Assembly (NCBI RefSeq): GCF_001949145.1
Contig: NW_019091853.1
Location: 3,736-21,561 of the forward strand
Length of the DNA: 17,826 nucleotides
Direction: 5' to 3'
From: Acanthaster planci
Taxonomy: Eukaryota; Echinodermata; Asteroidea; Valvatida; Acanthasteridae
The translations under genes and the position numbers were made by a program. The notes beneath the pieces are model-generated. The model did no database searches. It saw nothing but the letters and a program-made list of their open reading frames with translations, and was not told the DNA's origin. How positions within the stretch are numbered: the first letter of the stretch is position 1; every line of letters starts with the position of its first letter. Shown here piece by piece: positions 1-9,680 of this stretch.

Positions 1-137
1 GATTCAATCTCAACAGTCACTGCCATTCATTTGCTACACAGATTCAATCTCAATAGTCACTGCCATTCATTTGCTACACAGATTCAATCTCAATGGGCAC
101 TGCCATTCATTTGCTACACAGATTCAATCTCAATAGG
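1..137. repeat. 40-bp tandem repeat (about 3.4 copies, open at left edge)
   Basis: A 40-base unit beginning GATTCAATCTCAA and ending TTGCTACACA starts at positions 1, 41, 81 and 121. The first three copies are nearly identical, differing only around unit positions 14-17 (CAGT, TAGT, TGGG). The fourth breaks down after about 17 bases. The array begins at the window edge, so its true length is unknown. The near-identity of copies suggests recent expansion. No coding potential is seen in the unit. Confidence 0.95.
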
Positions 138-423
138 CAAATACAGTCACATTCTTGTTAGTCTCAAACGGTGATAAATGCCAAGATTCCAAGGAGTGTT
201 TTACAAGTAGCTTTGTGTCTTTAAACAAGGCACACATGATGAAGCCATGTGTATCAGTGAATGAACTAAAATTAAACTCCAAAGTGCTTGTCTCGAGTTG
301 CGCATCATTTGTTGCTTGTGAAGCAATGATTTCAGACTCAATCCCAACAAGTTACATGTTTGTGGTTCGCTACTTTCAACACTGTTTAAGATAATCATGC
401 TCTGGGGAAGGGAACATTTCACA

Positions 424-510
424 CTAATAATAATAATAAAACTGCATTTATATAGCGCATTATGAATTAAAGATTCCTCAATGTGCTTTACAAACAAAAG
501 CTTGACCTTA
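424..510. repeat. (TAA)n-linked short interspersed element
   Basis: Four TAA/AAT triplets lead into ACTGCATTTATATAGCGC and, about 30 bases on, CAATGTGCTTTACAAA. The two blocks (TATAGCGC and GTGCTTTACA) are partly inverted relatives of each other. I recall very similar AAT-tailed segments, with TTTATATAGCGC and a GCTTTACA block, dispersed in many marine invertebrate genomes. That is why I call it an interspersed element rather than chance. The family name is not determined here. Confidence 0.55.
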
Positions 511-519
511 ATCATATTA

Positions 520-1480
520 CAACACTTAAAATCATATGATTATCATCTTCACATGTACATTTGAAATCCCTAATTATAAAATAGCTTGGTTGAGTGAAGC
601 CATTACTAGAGAAATGGGGCTTGTAGGAATCTAATCTAAAATGTACGATGTGCTGTACACACTTTTTGAGTTCTGGCAGCTTATGTTGTCCCACTGGGGA
701 ATTAAGAAAAGATGTGATATGAACTTACATTTTGCATTTCTGTACATACCAAAAATGCAATCTCTTTTCCTAGGTGTACATGTGACTCGGCATACATGTA
801 ATAGGATACATGTATGCACATTTGCACAGTACATGTATGTACATGTACATGTATAGGCCGTGCTAACGACTGGACTTCCCTTTGGAATTGCTGCAAAAAA
901 AATCTGTTCACCCCTTTACTAAGGGTCAAGTATTTAACTCGGCACAGTACGGTATGTATGAGATATGGACATTGTGTATAGTACATGAACATGAACAAGG
1001 AAACATGTACAGTGTGAGTTGGCCGTACCAGCAAAGAATGACTACAGTACATTTGACAAAGTCATTACACAGGCTTGGGGGTTGAAAACCAACTTCAAAA
1101 TGATTATAAAGGCAAAATATGAACATTTATGTGGCAAACACTTTGTGTCCATGGGTAATTGCCCACATGGTGAGCTTGCCAGCCAAAAGTTGGGGCAAAT
1201 GTGGACTTTTTTCAACTCGGACTCTTTGCAAAGGCTTATAATTCCAACATTAAACTCATGTGTGGCTATTTTCCTTAGGCAGACAGACCTTTGACCAAAT
1301 AACAAGGATAGAGTATCGTAAATTCCTAAACAAAATCTTGGCCTCACAGGGTATTCTCAAAAATTGAATTTTTTTATTCTCACCGATAAATAATTTCAAA
1401 ATTCAGGGGGCAATAACTCTGAAAGTATGCAAGAGATGGTCTGAGTAACTCTTCAAATCTACAATTTTTTAATACACATG
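520..1480. other. Gene-free stretch with ACATGT-rich tract
   Basis: No ORF here has coding-like codon use or bordering splice signals. The notable content is at 772-855, where ACATGT/TACATGTA hexamers recur many times (GTACATGTATGTACATGTAC near the end). This is a simple-sequence style common in amphioxus and echinoderm intergenic DNA. The rest is AT-rich with no recognisable element. Confidence 0.6.
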
Positions 1481-1481
1481 T

Positions 1482-1716
1482 AGTAGGGTCCAAGTACCTT
1501 CAATAGGCTTTCCTTCACATTAATTCATTTCATCATTTATCATTCCTTATCATCATTACTGGAATTTTTCACTTGATCCTAAGCCAGGCGCATTAGACAG
1601 TCTTTGAAGGACCATTTTGCAGATGAATTCACAGGTATTTGATACGGGGTACGAATTATTTTGAGTGAAAGGAATGAATGGGATGGTAAGCCCATGGGAG
1701 GTACTTGGACCCTACT
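1482..1716. mobile_element. Foldback/MITE-like element with inverted ends
   Basis: AGTAGGGTCCAAGTACCT at 1482-1499 recurs as its exact reverse complement at 1699-1716. Inward of these 18-base ends the similarity continues at lower identity, by eye about 24 of 33 further bases. The inverted repeat therefore extends to roughly 50 bases per arm around a core of about 130 bases. The layout (short length, no ORF, long imperfect terminal inverted repeats) fits a non-autonomous DNA element. I see no clear target-site duplication, so the ends could lie a little further out. Confidence 0.6.
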
Positions 1717-2140
1717 ATCACCCCACTATGTCCAAATATTAAAAAAAGCGGTTTGTAGAGTCCAACTCAGACTATTCAAGAGATTACTTTTGATGGCAGA
1801 GTCCAAATGCCTTGGTTCAAATCACCCTATACATGTAGGTACCAACACGCAGCCTGTAATTCTTATTCGTTTTGAGAGTGGCCTCCGAAATTCCTTGCAA
1901 ATTAATTTTTGTGATTTGCGAGAGCAAAATAGTGAGCATGGCTCCAATTTGGGGGAGGTTTATCTCAGGAACCCTTTGGAGTTGAAGCCAACAATTTTGC
2001 ATGTGGTCATACCAAATAGCTGCACTCTTTAAAAAAAAAGGAAAATTGAGTCAAATCTGAGTCGGTTACTACGGAACCTCTGGGGAGTTGACATGGAATG
2101 ACCCTACCAGTAACTTGGGCACTTCCAGTTCATAAGCCTT
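1717..2140. other. No supported gene
   Basis: A 123-codon open frame (1661-2032, +) is the longest ORF of the left region. It has no recognisable motif, no coding-like third-position bias and overlaps the foldback element, so I treat it as chance. Nothing else stands out. Confidence 0.6.
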
Positions 2141-2288
2141 ATTGCTGATACGGCATGAGTGATTTTGCACAATGGTAGAAAGGTACTACTGTAGGTATCT
2201 AGGAAGGAAAAGGGGGTAATGTTTGGTCCTTTTCTTTCCCATGATGCTTTTTACCATTGCGCAAAATTGCTCATGCTGTATCAGCTAT
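2141..2288. mobile_element. 148-bp inverted repeat with 42-base arms
   Basis: The segment 2141-2182 is the reverse complement of 2247-2288 with six mismatches in 42, five of them transitions. The inner 64 bases also fold loosely (GGAAGGAAAAGGG against CCTTTTCTTTCCC). No ORF lies inside. This is a foldback or MITE-type structure. The transition-dominated mismatches suggest an originally near-perfect palindrome that has aged by point mutation. Confidence 0.7.
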
Positions 2289-2304
2289 ATAGCTAGGTCT
2301 ACGT

Positions 2305-2375
2305 CCCCCAGGTGGGGTCCGGCGTCCGCTTATCTCCCACGAGAGAAGCGGACGCTGGACCCCACGGCTTGGGGG
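2305..2375. repeat. GC-rich hairpin
   Basis: TGGGGTCCGGCGTCCGCTT at 2313-2331 pairs with 2346-2364 with a single mismatch. The 14-base loop region contains a further TCTC/GAGA stem, and the outer CCCCCA/TTGGGGG blocks can extend the arms. It is markedly richer in GC than the surrounding DNA and begins 17 bases after the preceding inverted repeat. It may be a separate foldback element or part of the same composite insertion. A structured transcript cannot be excluded. Confidence 0.7.
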
Positions 2376-2683
2376 GTAAGGTCTATGGACTTACACACAA
2401 ATTTGTTACAGAGCCACACCTGTACCATGTGTACATTCTAATTTCGAGCCACGCATACAAGTAAAATCGTAACGGACTTACCGCCCTCAGGACAGTAAAT
2501 ATGAGCAATATACGCAACAATACGTATGAAGCCAAACCACGATTCACAACCATGAACAATGCATGACATCTCCGATGCTCAACCAACCATAAAAACCTCA
2601 CATGTGAAATTAGGTTCGTATAACATTCGGGCTTTATTTTCCGAAAAGAAAACCTCCCTAGTCCGTCCACAATTTCAACCCAA

Positions 2684-2741
2684 GATTCGAACCCACACCC
2701 CATGCATCAATTAAAACCATTATGCTGTAACCGCTTGCCTA
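2684..2741 (-). repeat. Degenerate tRNA-like head, possible SINE
   Basis: On the minus strand, TAGGCAAGCGG (2741-2731) resembles an RNA polymerase III box A. GGTTCGAATC (2693-2684) matches the T-loop box B. They are spaced about 37 bases apart, close to tRNA geometry. The T stem and acceptor stem do not pair well, so this is not a functional tRNA gene. A tRNA-derived SINE head with its body running toward lower coordinates (about 2450-2680) is the best reading. The end of the element is not visible. Confidence 0.4.
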
Positions 2742-2759
2742 CTACAATTCACACAAGTT

Positions 2760-3170
2760 GGCAGTGGTTTTACTGTTGATATACATGTACCTATGAACAG
2801 TTGCAACATGAGTCTAGTACACATTGGACATGTGCAATACAAACACAACCACTGTGGTTTGGTTTCACACGTTACTACGAATGGTTGCACATAAATCGCG
2901 TTAATACATGTACTATGTAGCGTTAGGCCTAGTTTTCAGAAACAAGCAACCAGTAACAACTAGGCCTAGTAACATTAACAATACCACAGAAAAGAAGCTT
3001 CTTAAACACGGCGTCGTACAATATATTTGTGGACACCGTGCTTTTTTATCGTAACAGCTGACAGCCGACTTAAATACTCTTTTCATTTACTGGAAAACTG
3101 AAAATTATCAGCTCACGTTCAACAATGTATACTTATCAACCGCGCCACGCGTGCATCCTTGCCAAATATA
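2760..3170. other. No supported gene
   Basis: AT-rich sequence with two AGGCCT palindromes (around 2930 and 2965, the second within ACTAGGCCTAGT). No ORF of coding character and no splice-bounded block are visible. Confidence 0.55.
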
Positions 3171-3171
3171 T

Positions 3172-3655
3172 AACGCCCTCTATTGAAACAAATAACAGCG
3201 CCCTCTATCGACATATAATATAAGATCAGTAAATAGCGCCCTCTTTTGAAAAAAGCAATGGCGCCCTCTATTGACTCATAATCGATCTTTCGCGATGGCC
3301 TTGAATAATAGCGCCCTCTACCCAAATTTTATTTTAGTGAAAATAATTATGTTAGTACATTTCGAAGAATAGCCGAAAGTCAGAAAACAAAGGTTTGCGA
3401 CGTTTGGTCAGCTTCAGATCTCTTTTAAAAATAACGGCTATCCGACCAAAAAACTGTAATCTTTGAAGTTGGACGCTTTTTATCACGTTTACTAGCCCGA
3501 CCAAGCTAAAAGTCAAAGTTGGCAAGAAGCCATACTTTGAAAAACTCTCCATAAATGAAATGGCGCCCTCTGCAGTTTTGTGTAGATTGAAATTACTAGT
3601 ATAGCGCCCTCTAAAGAACGCTTGACTTTGTCATTATTGATTACTAGCGCCCTCC
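3172..3655 (+). promoter_or_regulatory. Cluster of eight GCGCCCTCT-type motifs
   Basis: GCGCCCTCT or a one-base variant occurs at 3173, 3198, 3236, 3261, 3311, 3563, 3604 and 3647, always in the same orientation. Spacings are 25, 38, 25, 50, 252, 41 and 43 bases. Several copies are preceded by ATA or TA and followed by ATTGA or similar. The reverse complement, AGAGGGCGC, equals the 3' half of the CTCF core consensus. The motif could mark a binding-site cluster or the remains of a dispersed repeat whose consensus contains it. Function is not shown by sequence alone. Confidence 0.45.
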
Positions 3656-3659
3656 ACTG

Positions 3660-5240
3660 AAAACTCGCCCCAAATTTTTTTCCACTGTTCACATACATTT
3701 GTACATTTAAGGTATTCTTCACCCCATACCGATTATAAGTTCTCCGCAAAAACCCTTGGGAGAAGAACGTTGGGAAGGGCGGGGGCAGGTGGTTTTAAAG
3801 AATCGCCTCTGATCCTATCATATTTTGAATCATTAATTTTTATTCGGTGGCTTTTGCTGGTTCCACCCTAAAAATTAACTGGAAAATGATTTTATTTAGA
3901 TCACACTTAATTTCAACTTAGTGGAACATCTCCAAAAATCTTTTTTATATTTCAGTTTTTTACTGAAGTAATCAATTGCTACATTTTTAATCCTACATAT
4001 TACTATGTACAACTGTACAATTTTAAAATTATTTTAACGAATATGACACATGCAAATTTGCCATTTCATTTTTGAAAAGACATATTGCCCCGAAAATATA
4101 ATTTGTTTTTCTCTGGTTGACCTATCTCCTGTAGACGGTTAAATTATTAAGATCCACATCGTTTGGTTAGATAACTGACTATCTTCAGTGGGCAACGTTT
4201 AGAGAGATCAGTTTATTGAAGACATCTCCAAAAGGTTGTGTTGTTCATGCCATACACTTCCATTGCTTTACTTTTAATCTGCCGGCAAAACCGTCTCGCG
4301 ATTATACCTGCTTTAGATGTCCATTTCACTACATTACCCAACCGATTCAATAATTAATTTTTTTAATACTGAATAATTAATTACTGTCAACCAACCACAA
4401 AAGCCCGAGGTCCTAGGCCTACACCTTTTTAAAAATCATCTGTTTGTTGAATGAAAATGTCATTTTTTTCTTTTAAAACACCTAGCACCAACAGTAAGAA
4501 CTGCCAATCTCAGTCTTGGCGATCATCTGTTCACAAAAATATTTGCACTTGGAAAATCAATGCGCTAATTCAGTAGCGGTAATAAATTCAATGCAGTGGA
4601 GGATTGGGGCCGAGGCAGCAGTCAACCCATTCCCCTCCCTAGAGGCATTTTCAAATCTTTGTTTTCCTTTCCAAACAACGTAGCCTCATCTCCGAACCAC
4701 ACGCGCCGAAATGAATGGAAAATTTCCCCACCCTTCCAATCCTCAAGAGTACTGCATACCAGAAATCAAGCAATTTTTCGTTTCGTTTCAAAGAAAGAGT
4801 AGAACATTTAGATGAGGTTGTTGTAGCACTTACAAATTTAAAAATTATCGGAGAAAGTAACATTTAAGCTCACCACAACTAAAATTATAATGCCCGTTTT
4901 TTTGTTTTGTTTTTCTGGCATGGAATTTCTAGCTTGACATGAATCACTTTCGAAAATGATACAAGTCAAATGCTATCTCCAATATTATAAGCAAAATAAC
5001 AGGAACAAGAAATACTTACAAGATGACAACATCATTTTTTTTAACGCAAGCCTCCAAAAAGAATCAGTCATAGTCCTACTGACGTTGTTTCTTAACCAAT
5101 TCCAAGGCATTTCCAAGTTCTTGTTAGAGTAGATTTTAAGCTCTTCCTCTGTGATGCCTCATAATTTGTACATTTCTCACATTTAAGAATTAGCAGCCGC
5201 AAAAGGTTCAACTAAAATAGCAAGTTAATTGACGTACGCA
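3660..5240. other. No supported gene (AT-rich intergenic)
   Basis: Open frames here are short (under about 70 codons) and lack motifs, signal peptides or splice context. Homopolymer A/T runs are frequent. Nothing beyond short chance palindromes was found. Confidence 0.55.
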
Positions 5241-5242
5241 AC

Positions 5243-6285
5243 CCCAGCCAACATAAGCCGGAGTACGGCCGTTGATGACCGCATCCGGTGGTCTCGCCTC
5301 AGACACTAATAGGCGAGCGGTATCAGGCCTGGCACACCACCCCAGAGACCGATGAAATACAGCACCAGACCCATCTGGAAAACATCACTCAGCTTGGTCT
5401 GTGGTGCTGCATCCTCCACCAGCTCTGGGGCGATGTGCACGTGATAGCGCCGCCATCGCGCCTTCTGTGGTGGAGTGAGGTAGTGTACCCGAGGATGGCT
5501 CGCCAGGGTACACAACCCCACGTCAATAATACACGCACGCCAGGAGTCCCCAACATCACGGACCAAAATGTTATCAGTTTTGAGGTCGTTATGAAGGAGA
5601 CCCCTGTTGTGCATGAATCGCAAACCGTCCAACACATCCAGCACGATGCGGTGCCCAGACGACTGGGCAAGATGTAGTCAGCCGGACCCTTCCAGGACAT
5701 CCGTCAAGGTCAGCAACTGGCCCGGAATGGAGTTTCTGGTGATCCATTACAAGTCGATCCTTGGTGGTGGCCAGCCACTACCAGGCCAAAGAAACATGGA
5801 AAAGACAGATGCCCTGAAAAAAGGCCCATTGCTCTCGCCTCCCTCAGGACTGGAAGTCTGTCTTTGACCTGATGAATTGGATGGCCACTCTTGTTCCATG
5901 GACGGTTTCTTGCTATACAGTTCCAAAGGCACCACTTCCTAGGATGACCTTGCCACTGGTAGGCAGTTGTATTGCACAGGGATCTATTCTTTGAACCCCT
6001 GCCTTTATAAAGCAGGAGAACACCTCCAGTCTGCAATGCTGAGATGTGGGGACATTAGGGAGGCTGGAGTCCTGCTTGAACTATCCGCAGCAGCGCTGGA
6101 CACTGTATTGAGGGTTGTTTGTTGAGGCAGCGTTGATGGTGTCTGATGTGATGATGATGCAGGGCATTGCTGCTGGTTTCTTTCTGACGGTTGATTCTGT
6201 TGGCCAGCAATGACAGGCAGATTCCTGGGGGATGTCCCCAACCATCTTGCTGGTGATGATAGAGGGGTGGACTTGATCTTTCCCC
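5243..6285 (-). pseudogene. Locus A kinase-domain exon, disrupted
   Basis: The acceptor is CCATAG|GGGG (AG at 6287-6286). After a Ser/Thr/Pro/Gln-rich start (HQTPSTLPQQ, NTVSSAAADSSS) comes VILGSGAFGTV, a glycine loop, followed by VAIQ, LREARAMG, LVM, HNDLKTDNILV (catalytic loop, intact HxDLKxxN), IIDVGL (DFG position), HIAPELV (APE) and SDVFQMG. The family is the eukaryotic protein kinase superfamily. The Lys of VAIK is Gln. Breaks: TAG at 5915-5913 opposite His in locus B; about 10 nt lost near 5865; 4 nt gained near 5755-5759 and 2 nt lost near 5738; TGA at 5680-5678; TAG at 5308-5306 opposite Trp. Beyond that stop the sequence still matches the locus B C-terminus (STAVLRLMLAG), which shows the stop is secondary. 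Confidence 0.8.
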
Positions 6286-6545
6286 CTATGGGAACAAACA
6301 AGGATATAGCACTAGTACTCCACAAGTTACATGTACTAACATGATAAACTTCTGATTCTTTGATCAAGCCAACATCAGCACACAAACGTATATTGAATGG
6401 AAGCTATAGGCCTAGACATCACTGACATCATCATATACTACATGCAATATGTAGCACTATGAGTTGAAAAAGTTTTAGAAGAAATGAACTCTTATTCAAG
6501 TACTTCATTTTCAGCAGGAGAACTGACGGGAATGTTTGAGCGTAC

Positions 6546-6737
6546 CAATTTCTTTAAGTGGGTCCATTGAACTGAGATGGCCACTGGAATAGTGAGGGGA
6601 TATGGTTGCAGAGATGTCTGATGGACTGGAAGGGGGGGCTGATGAGGTGGAGCTAGTTAATAGAACACCTTCTAACAGACAGCTCCACAGGTGCAAATAG
6701 GTCTGCAGGGATAATTGGAGAGGTGGCCAGCAATCCC
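6546..6737 (-). pseudogene. Locus A linker exon b, acceptor lost
   Basis: Minus-strand TTTTTGTTTGTTCCCTACAC|GGGATTGCTG aligns with locus B TTTTTGGTTTGTTCCTGCAG|GGGGTTGTTG, but AG has become AC. In the matching phase it reads GLLATSPIIPADLFAPVE, compared with GLLPTSLFAPLP in locus B, and then meets TAG at 6655-6653. A cryptic acceptor (CCCTGCAG, exon from 6702) opens a different Ser/Pro-rich frame that stays open to a weak donor GTACGC at 6545-6540. So either the exon is dead or splicing shifted downstream. The homology is clear; the right end of the exon is a guess. Confidence 0.5.
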
Positions 6738-6805
6738 GTGTAGGGAACAAACAAAAAGAGCTGAAGCATATCGGTAGGTATGTCTGAATCACTGAATACA
6801 GGCAA

Positions 6806-7183
6806 TTCACATAGTGCGCCACCAAGAGTTTGTCATAGAGAGGCCTTTCACAGTGCATTATGAGGTAAAGAGTTGACAAAATCTTGTTTACTAACTGTCC
6901 TGTGCATGGAAAACTTTAATTTTTTTTCAAATGTTTATTTATCTTGGTTGAAAATTCAAATGTGCTTATTGCAAACAGGTATTAGGAAGCCAAAATGATG
7001 TTTTTTTTGTGCATGGAGCAGGGAACGCCTGAATCAATCAAATATCCCCAAATTACGTATGAAGTACGCTAAATCACAGCAAGGTGTCGACCGTAGACTT
7101 GAAAAGTGGCTTGTCTGTGCCAAACTCTTAGTGGTGCGCTGTATTGTGAATTGCTCCTATTTACAATTACCAAACTAATCAAT
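6806..7183. repeat. Direct duplication, left copy (378 bp)
   Basis: Begins TTCACATAGTGCGCCACCAA and ends ACTAATCAAT. It matches 7185-7563 along its whole length, by eye at roughly nine bases in ten, with small indels mostly in homopolymers and short repeats. It lies within the intron between linker exons a and b of locus A. No gene is contained in it. Confidence 0.9.
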
Positions 7184-7184
7184 N
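7184..7184. other. Single N (assembly join)
   Basis: The only ambiguous base of the window sits exactly between the two copies of the 378-bp duplication. A one-base placeholder at a repeat boundary is typical of two contigs being joined or merged, rather than of a poorly read base. Confidence 0.85.
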
Positions 7185-7563
7185 TTCACATAGTGCGCCA
7201 CCAAGAGTTTGTCATAGAGAGGCCTTTTCACAGTGCATTATGGGATAAAGAGCTGACAAAATAATCTTGTTTACTGTCCTGTGCTCGGAAAACTTTAATT
7301 TTTTTTCTAATATTTGTTTATCTTGGTAGAAAATTCAAAAGTGCTTATTGCAAACAGGTGTTAGGAAGCCAAAATGATGTTTTTGTGTGTGCATGGAGCA
7401 GAGAATGCCTGAATCCATCAAATATCCCCAAATTACGTATGAAGTGCACTAAATCACAGCAAGGTGTCGACCGTAGACTTCAAAAGAGGCTTGTCTTTGC
7501 AAAACTCTTGGTGGTGCCCTGTATTGTGAATTGCCCCTATTTACAATTACTAAATTAATCATT
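7185..7563. repeat. Direct duplication, right copy (379 bp)
   Basis: Second copy of the repeat, starting TTCACATAGTGCGCCACCAA immediately after the N and ending ATTAATCATT. Differences from the left copy are scattered substitutions and one- to three-base indels. That pattern fits either an ordinary duplication or two alleles of a highly polymorphic genome. Sequence after 7563 leads straight into linker exon a of locus A. Confidence 0.9.
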
Positions 7564-7599
7564 TTAAAGGGATTACCAGAAACACTGTTTAAACAATAC

Positions 7600-7758
7600 C
7601 CATTTCCTGAGGAAGATTGTCCATGAGGCATCGATGATGTGCCTAAGAGGTGATTGATGGTGAGTTGGACTGTGAGGTGAAGATTGGGGGCCTGATACTG
7701 ATGCTGGTGAGGTAGACAGACTTGGTATCCGGAGACGTGGCAGCCTGATAACCAAACC
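7600..7758 (-). pseudogene. Locus A linker exon a
   Basis: The acceptor CTTGTTTGTTTCCTCAG precedes GGTTTGG (AG at 7760-7759), and the donor reads AATGG|GTATTG at 7600/7599. The exon is 159 nt. Two frames stay open. One needs two carried-in bases, ends HGQSSSGNG with phase 2 and corresponds to SQANG at the end of the equivalent locus B exon. The other is Ser/Pro-rich (SSPHSPTHHQSP). The matching donor context (AAATGG|GTAT in both loci) and end phase support the first frame. It is a proline/serine-type linker with no recognisable fold. Confidence 0.55.
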
Positions 7759-7839
7759 CTGAGGAAACAAACAAGAAATAGTAGTCTTCTTGTTTGAATT
7801 AGGCAAAAGTTTGAATGGAAAAATCTGAAACCTAATCAT

Positions 7840-9640
7840 AACTAGTCAAATTACTGAAAATATGTACTCATGTACTCTTTTAAATAATTGACAAGTTATC
7901 GGGCATTGGTAGAAAGAAACTGATTTTTCATATTTTTGCACGGTGCTGTAACTGTCACTGATAACTAGATTTTGCCATATTTCACGGATAGCAAAGTATT
8001 TGCTAAGTCCCATCTCCACAATGCTGGAAACATAGTAACTAGGTCTGCTTTTCTAGTAGACAAATATCCTTTATTTTGAGGATTCTACTAATAAAATACA
8101 CGTAATTTATGAGGGTTTATCTAATGCATTGGTCCCCTGGAAGTACACTACAGACAAATAAAACATCCAATGCAGTTCCACAACCAAGGAGAGCAAAGAA
8201 CAAGTATCAGCCTGCTTTCACAGCTCACTTCTGATTTAAAAGCGGAACACAAAAAGTAAATTCATTCATAACAGTTGAACAACCGAAACATTTTCTGCAT
8301 GCCATGCTCCTTTATGAGATGCACGCTAGCTACTAATTTCAGTTTCTGATTTTCCATTTCCACACCGTCAGGCAAAAGGTTTGAATCTAAATAACATTAA
8401 CAAACAAGCAAAAATAAGACCAACTTCAAAAAATATTTTAACAATCTCACAATCATTCCATAAATTACACTCCCCTCTCTTTCATCTTATTATCTCATTC
8501 CTACTGTACATGTATATGGAGTTAACGGAGTGTATTGCATCAAATTCAAAATCAGCCTTGCTATTTCACCTACTTTTCTACCTTTTTGGGTAGAGCTGCA
8601 ATATATACATGATAAATCTGCATTTTGCACTGAATCTTAAAAGTTAGCCACTGAATTGGATTTATCAAATACCCCATACAACAAGAAGAGGTGCAGTTCA
8701 ACGGAATGCTGAGCAAAGCATAGATCCAAATTTAAGGCTTATAAATGCTCGGACTTGAGTTCACTTCAACATGCAGAAAATCAAAGGACAAGACAAAAGA
8801 CAGAGGCTTCTGGAGTTCACATGACCAAGTTCCTGTGCATACAACTTTTTTGGAAAAAAAATTAATAAGATGATACCCTCCATTCCTGACTGTACTCTGT
8901 GAAGTTCGGTGCCAAAATATGAAAATCACATACCGTTTATTTACACGTTATTCTCTGATGTAGACAGAAATCACTTTCTTGCTCTTTTCATATTGATTAG
9001 ATTTTACATGACTTTATTCTATCTGATATATCAATCCACTGTGAAATTTTGTTTGCAGCTAGTGTTTCCATCATCACTCCATGAATTCCCTTCCAGCCTC
9101 CAACTGGTACAAGGGTAGCTGATCAAGCTCATATACATGTAGGCGGCATGGATGTGCTTACCTTTTTCTGTAGTACAAATACATGTAATTAAATACCAGG
9201 AGATGTTATTTTACTTTTCACGCCCACAACCAAAAGCAAAAATGTGGACATCATCCCAGCATGATATCTCACACTCACTGCCCAGCAAGGCAGAGCATGC
9301 CTAGGGCATATTATTGGACATAGGCCTAAATATGCACTTCCAATAATGCTGACTGTAAAACGAATGGACATGATGGAAAATCTGCAGTGCTCTTTCTTGC
9401 AGACTGCATCGTTCACATTACACACCACACGTAGGCCTACGTCATGTATATGTAGGCCCTAAATGACGAAAGTAGTACGTGTATTTTGGACTTGGTCTAG
9501 AACGTTACAGGCATGATGTGCGTGCATGCATTGTGTGATCGACGACGGCGTTCAATCAGTCCATGTCAACCTGTGCTAGACGTGGTCCAAGAAACTGACA
9601 AGTTAATTATTAAATGATCATCTTCATAAATAGCGGAACT
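7840..9640. other. No supported gene
   Basis: AT-rich, with short unremarkable open frames. Upstream exons of locus A (an equivalent of the CVDCGLP exons of locus B) would be expected here on the minus strand, but I could not find one. Around 9430-9470 there are AGGCCT palindromes and ACGTCA-like hexamers, with no clear promoter. Confidence 0.5.
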
Positions 9641-9680
9641 CACAAATAAAGCATCTCTATTGCTGTAACTCCTTGCCTAG

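Larger units (their letters stand above)
5243..7758 (-). pseudogene. Kinase-like locus A (broken copy)
   Basis: Three minus-strand blocks make up this locus: 7758-7600, 6737-6546 and 6285-5243. They match, in order, the exons 14331-14210, 14094-14004 and 13791-12840 of locus B, including splice phase where it can be checked. The first two blocks encode Pro/Ser-rich linker and the last encodes a kinase-like domain. Lesions are a TAG at 6655-6653, a mutated acceptor at 6739-6738, loss of frame in the linker, a TAG just after the glycine loop, a 10-nt deletion, 4-nt and 2-nt indels, a TGA and a final TAG. An upstream start exon was not found. It is probably a pseudogene. Assembly or sequencing error cannot explain so many separate lesions. 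Confidence 0.7.

Noticed and set aside
1-137. 40-bp tandem repeats as a CRISPR array
   Set aside because: The whole 40-base unit is repeated without unique spacers, and the window is animal-like DNA.
1661-2032. 123-codon open frame on the + strand
   Set aside because: No motif, AT-driven codon use, no splice or promoter context, and overlap with a foldback element.
4340-4384. AATAATTAATT repeats as an inverted repeat
   Set aside because: Low-complexity A/T words that pair by composition alone.
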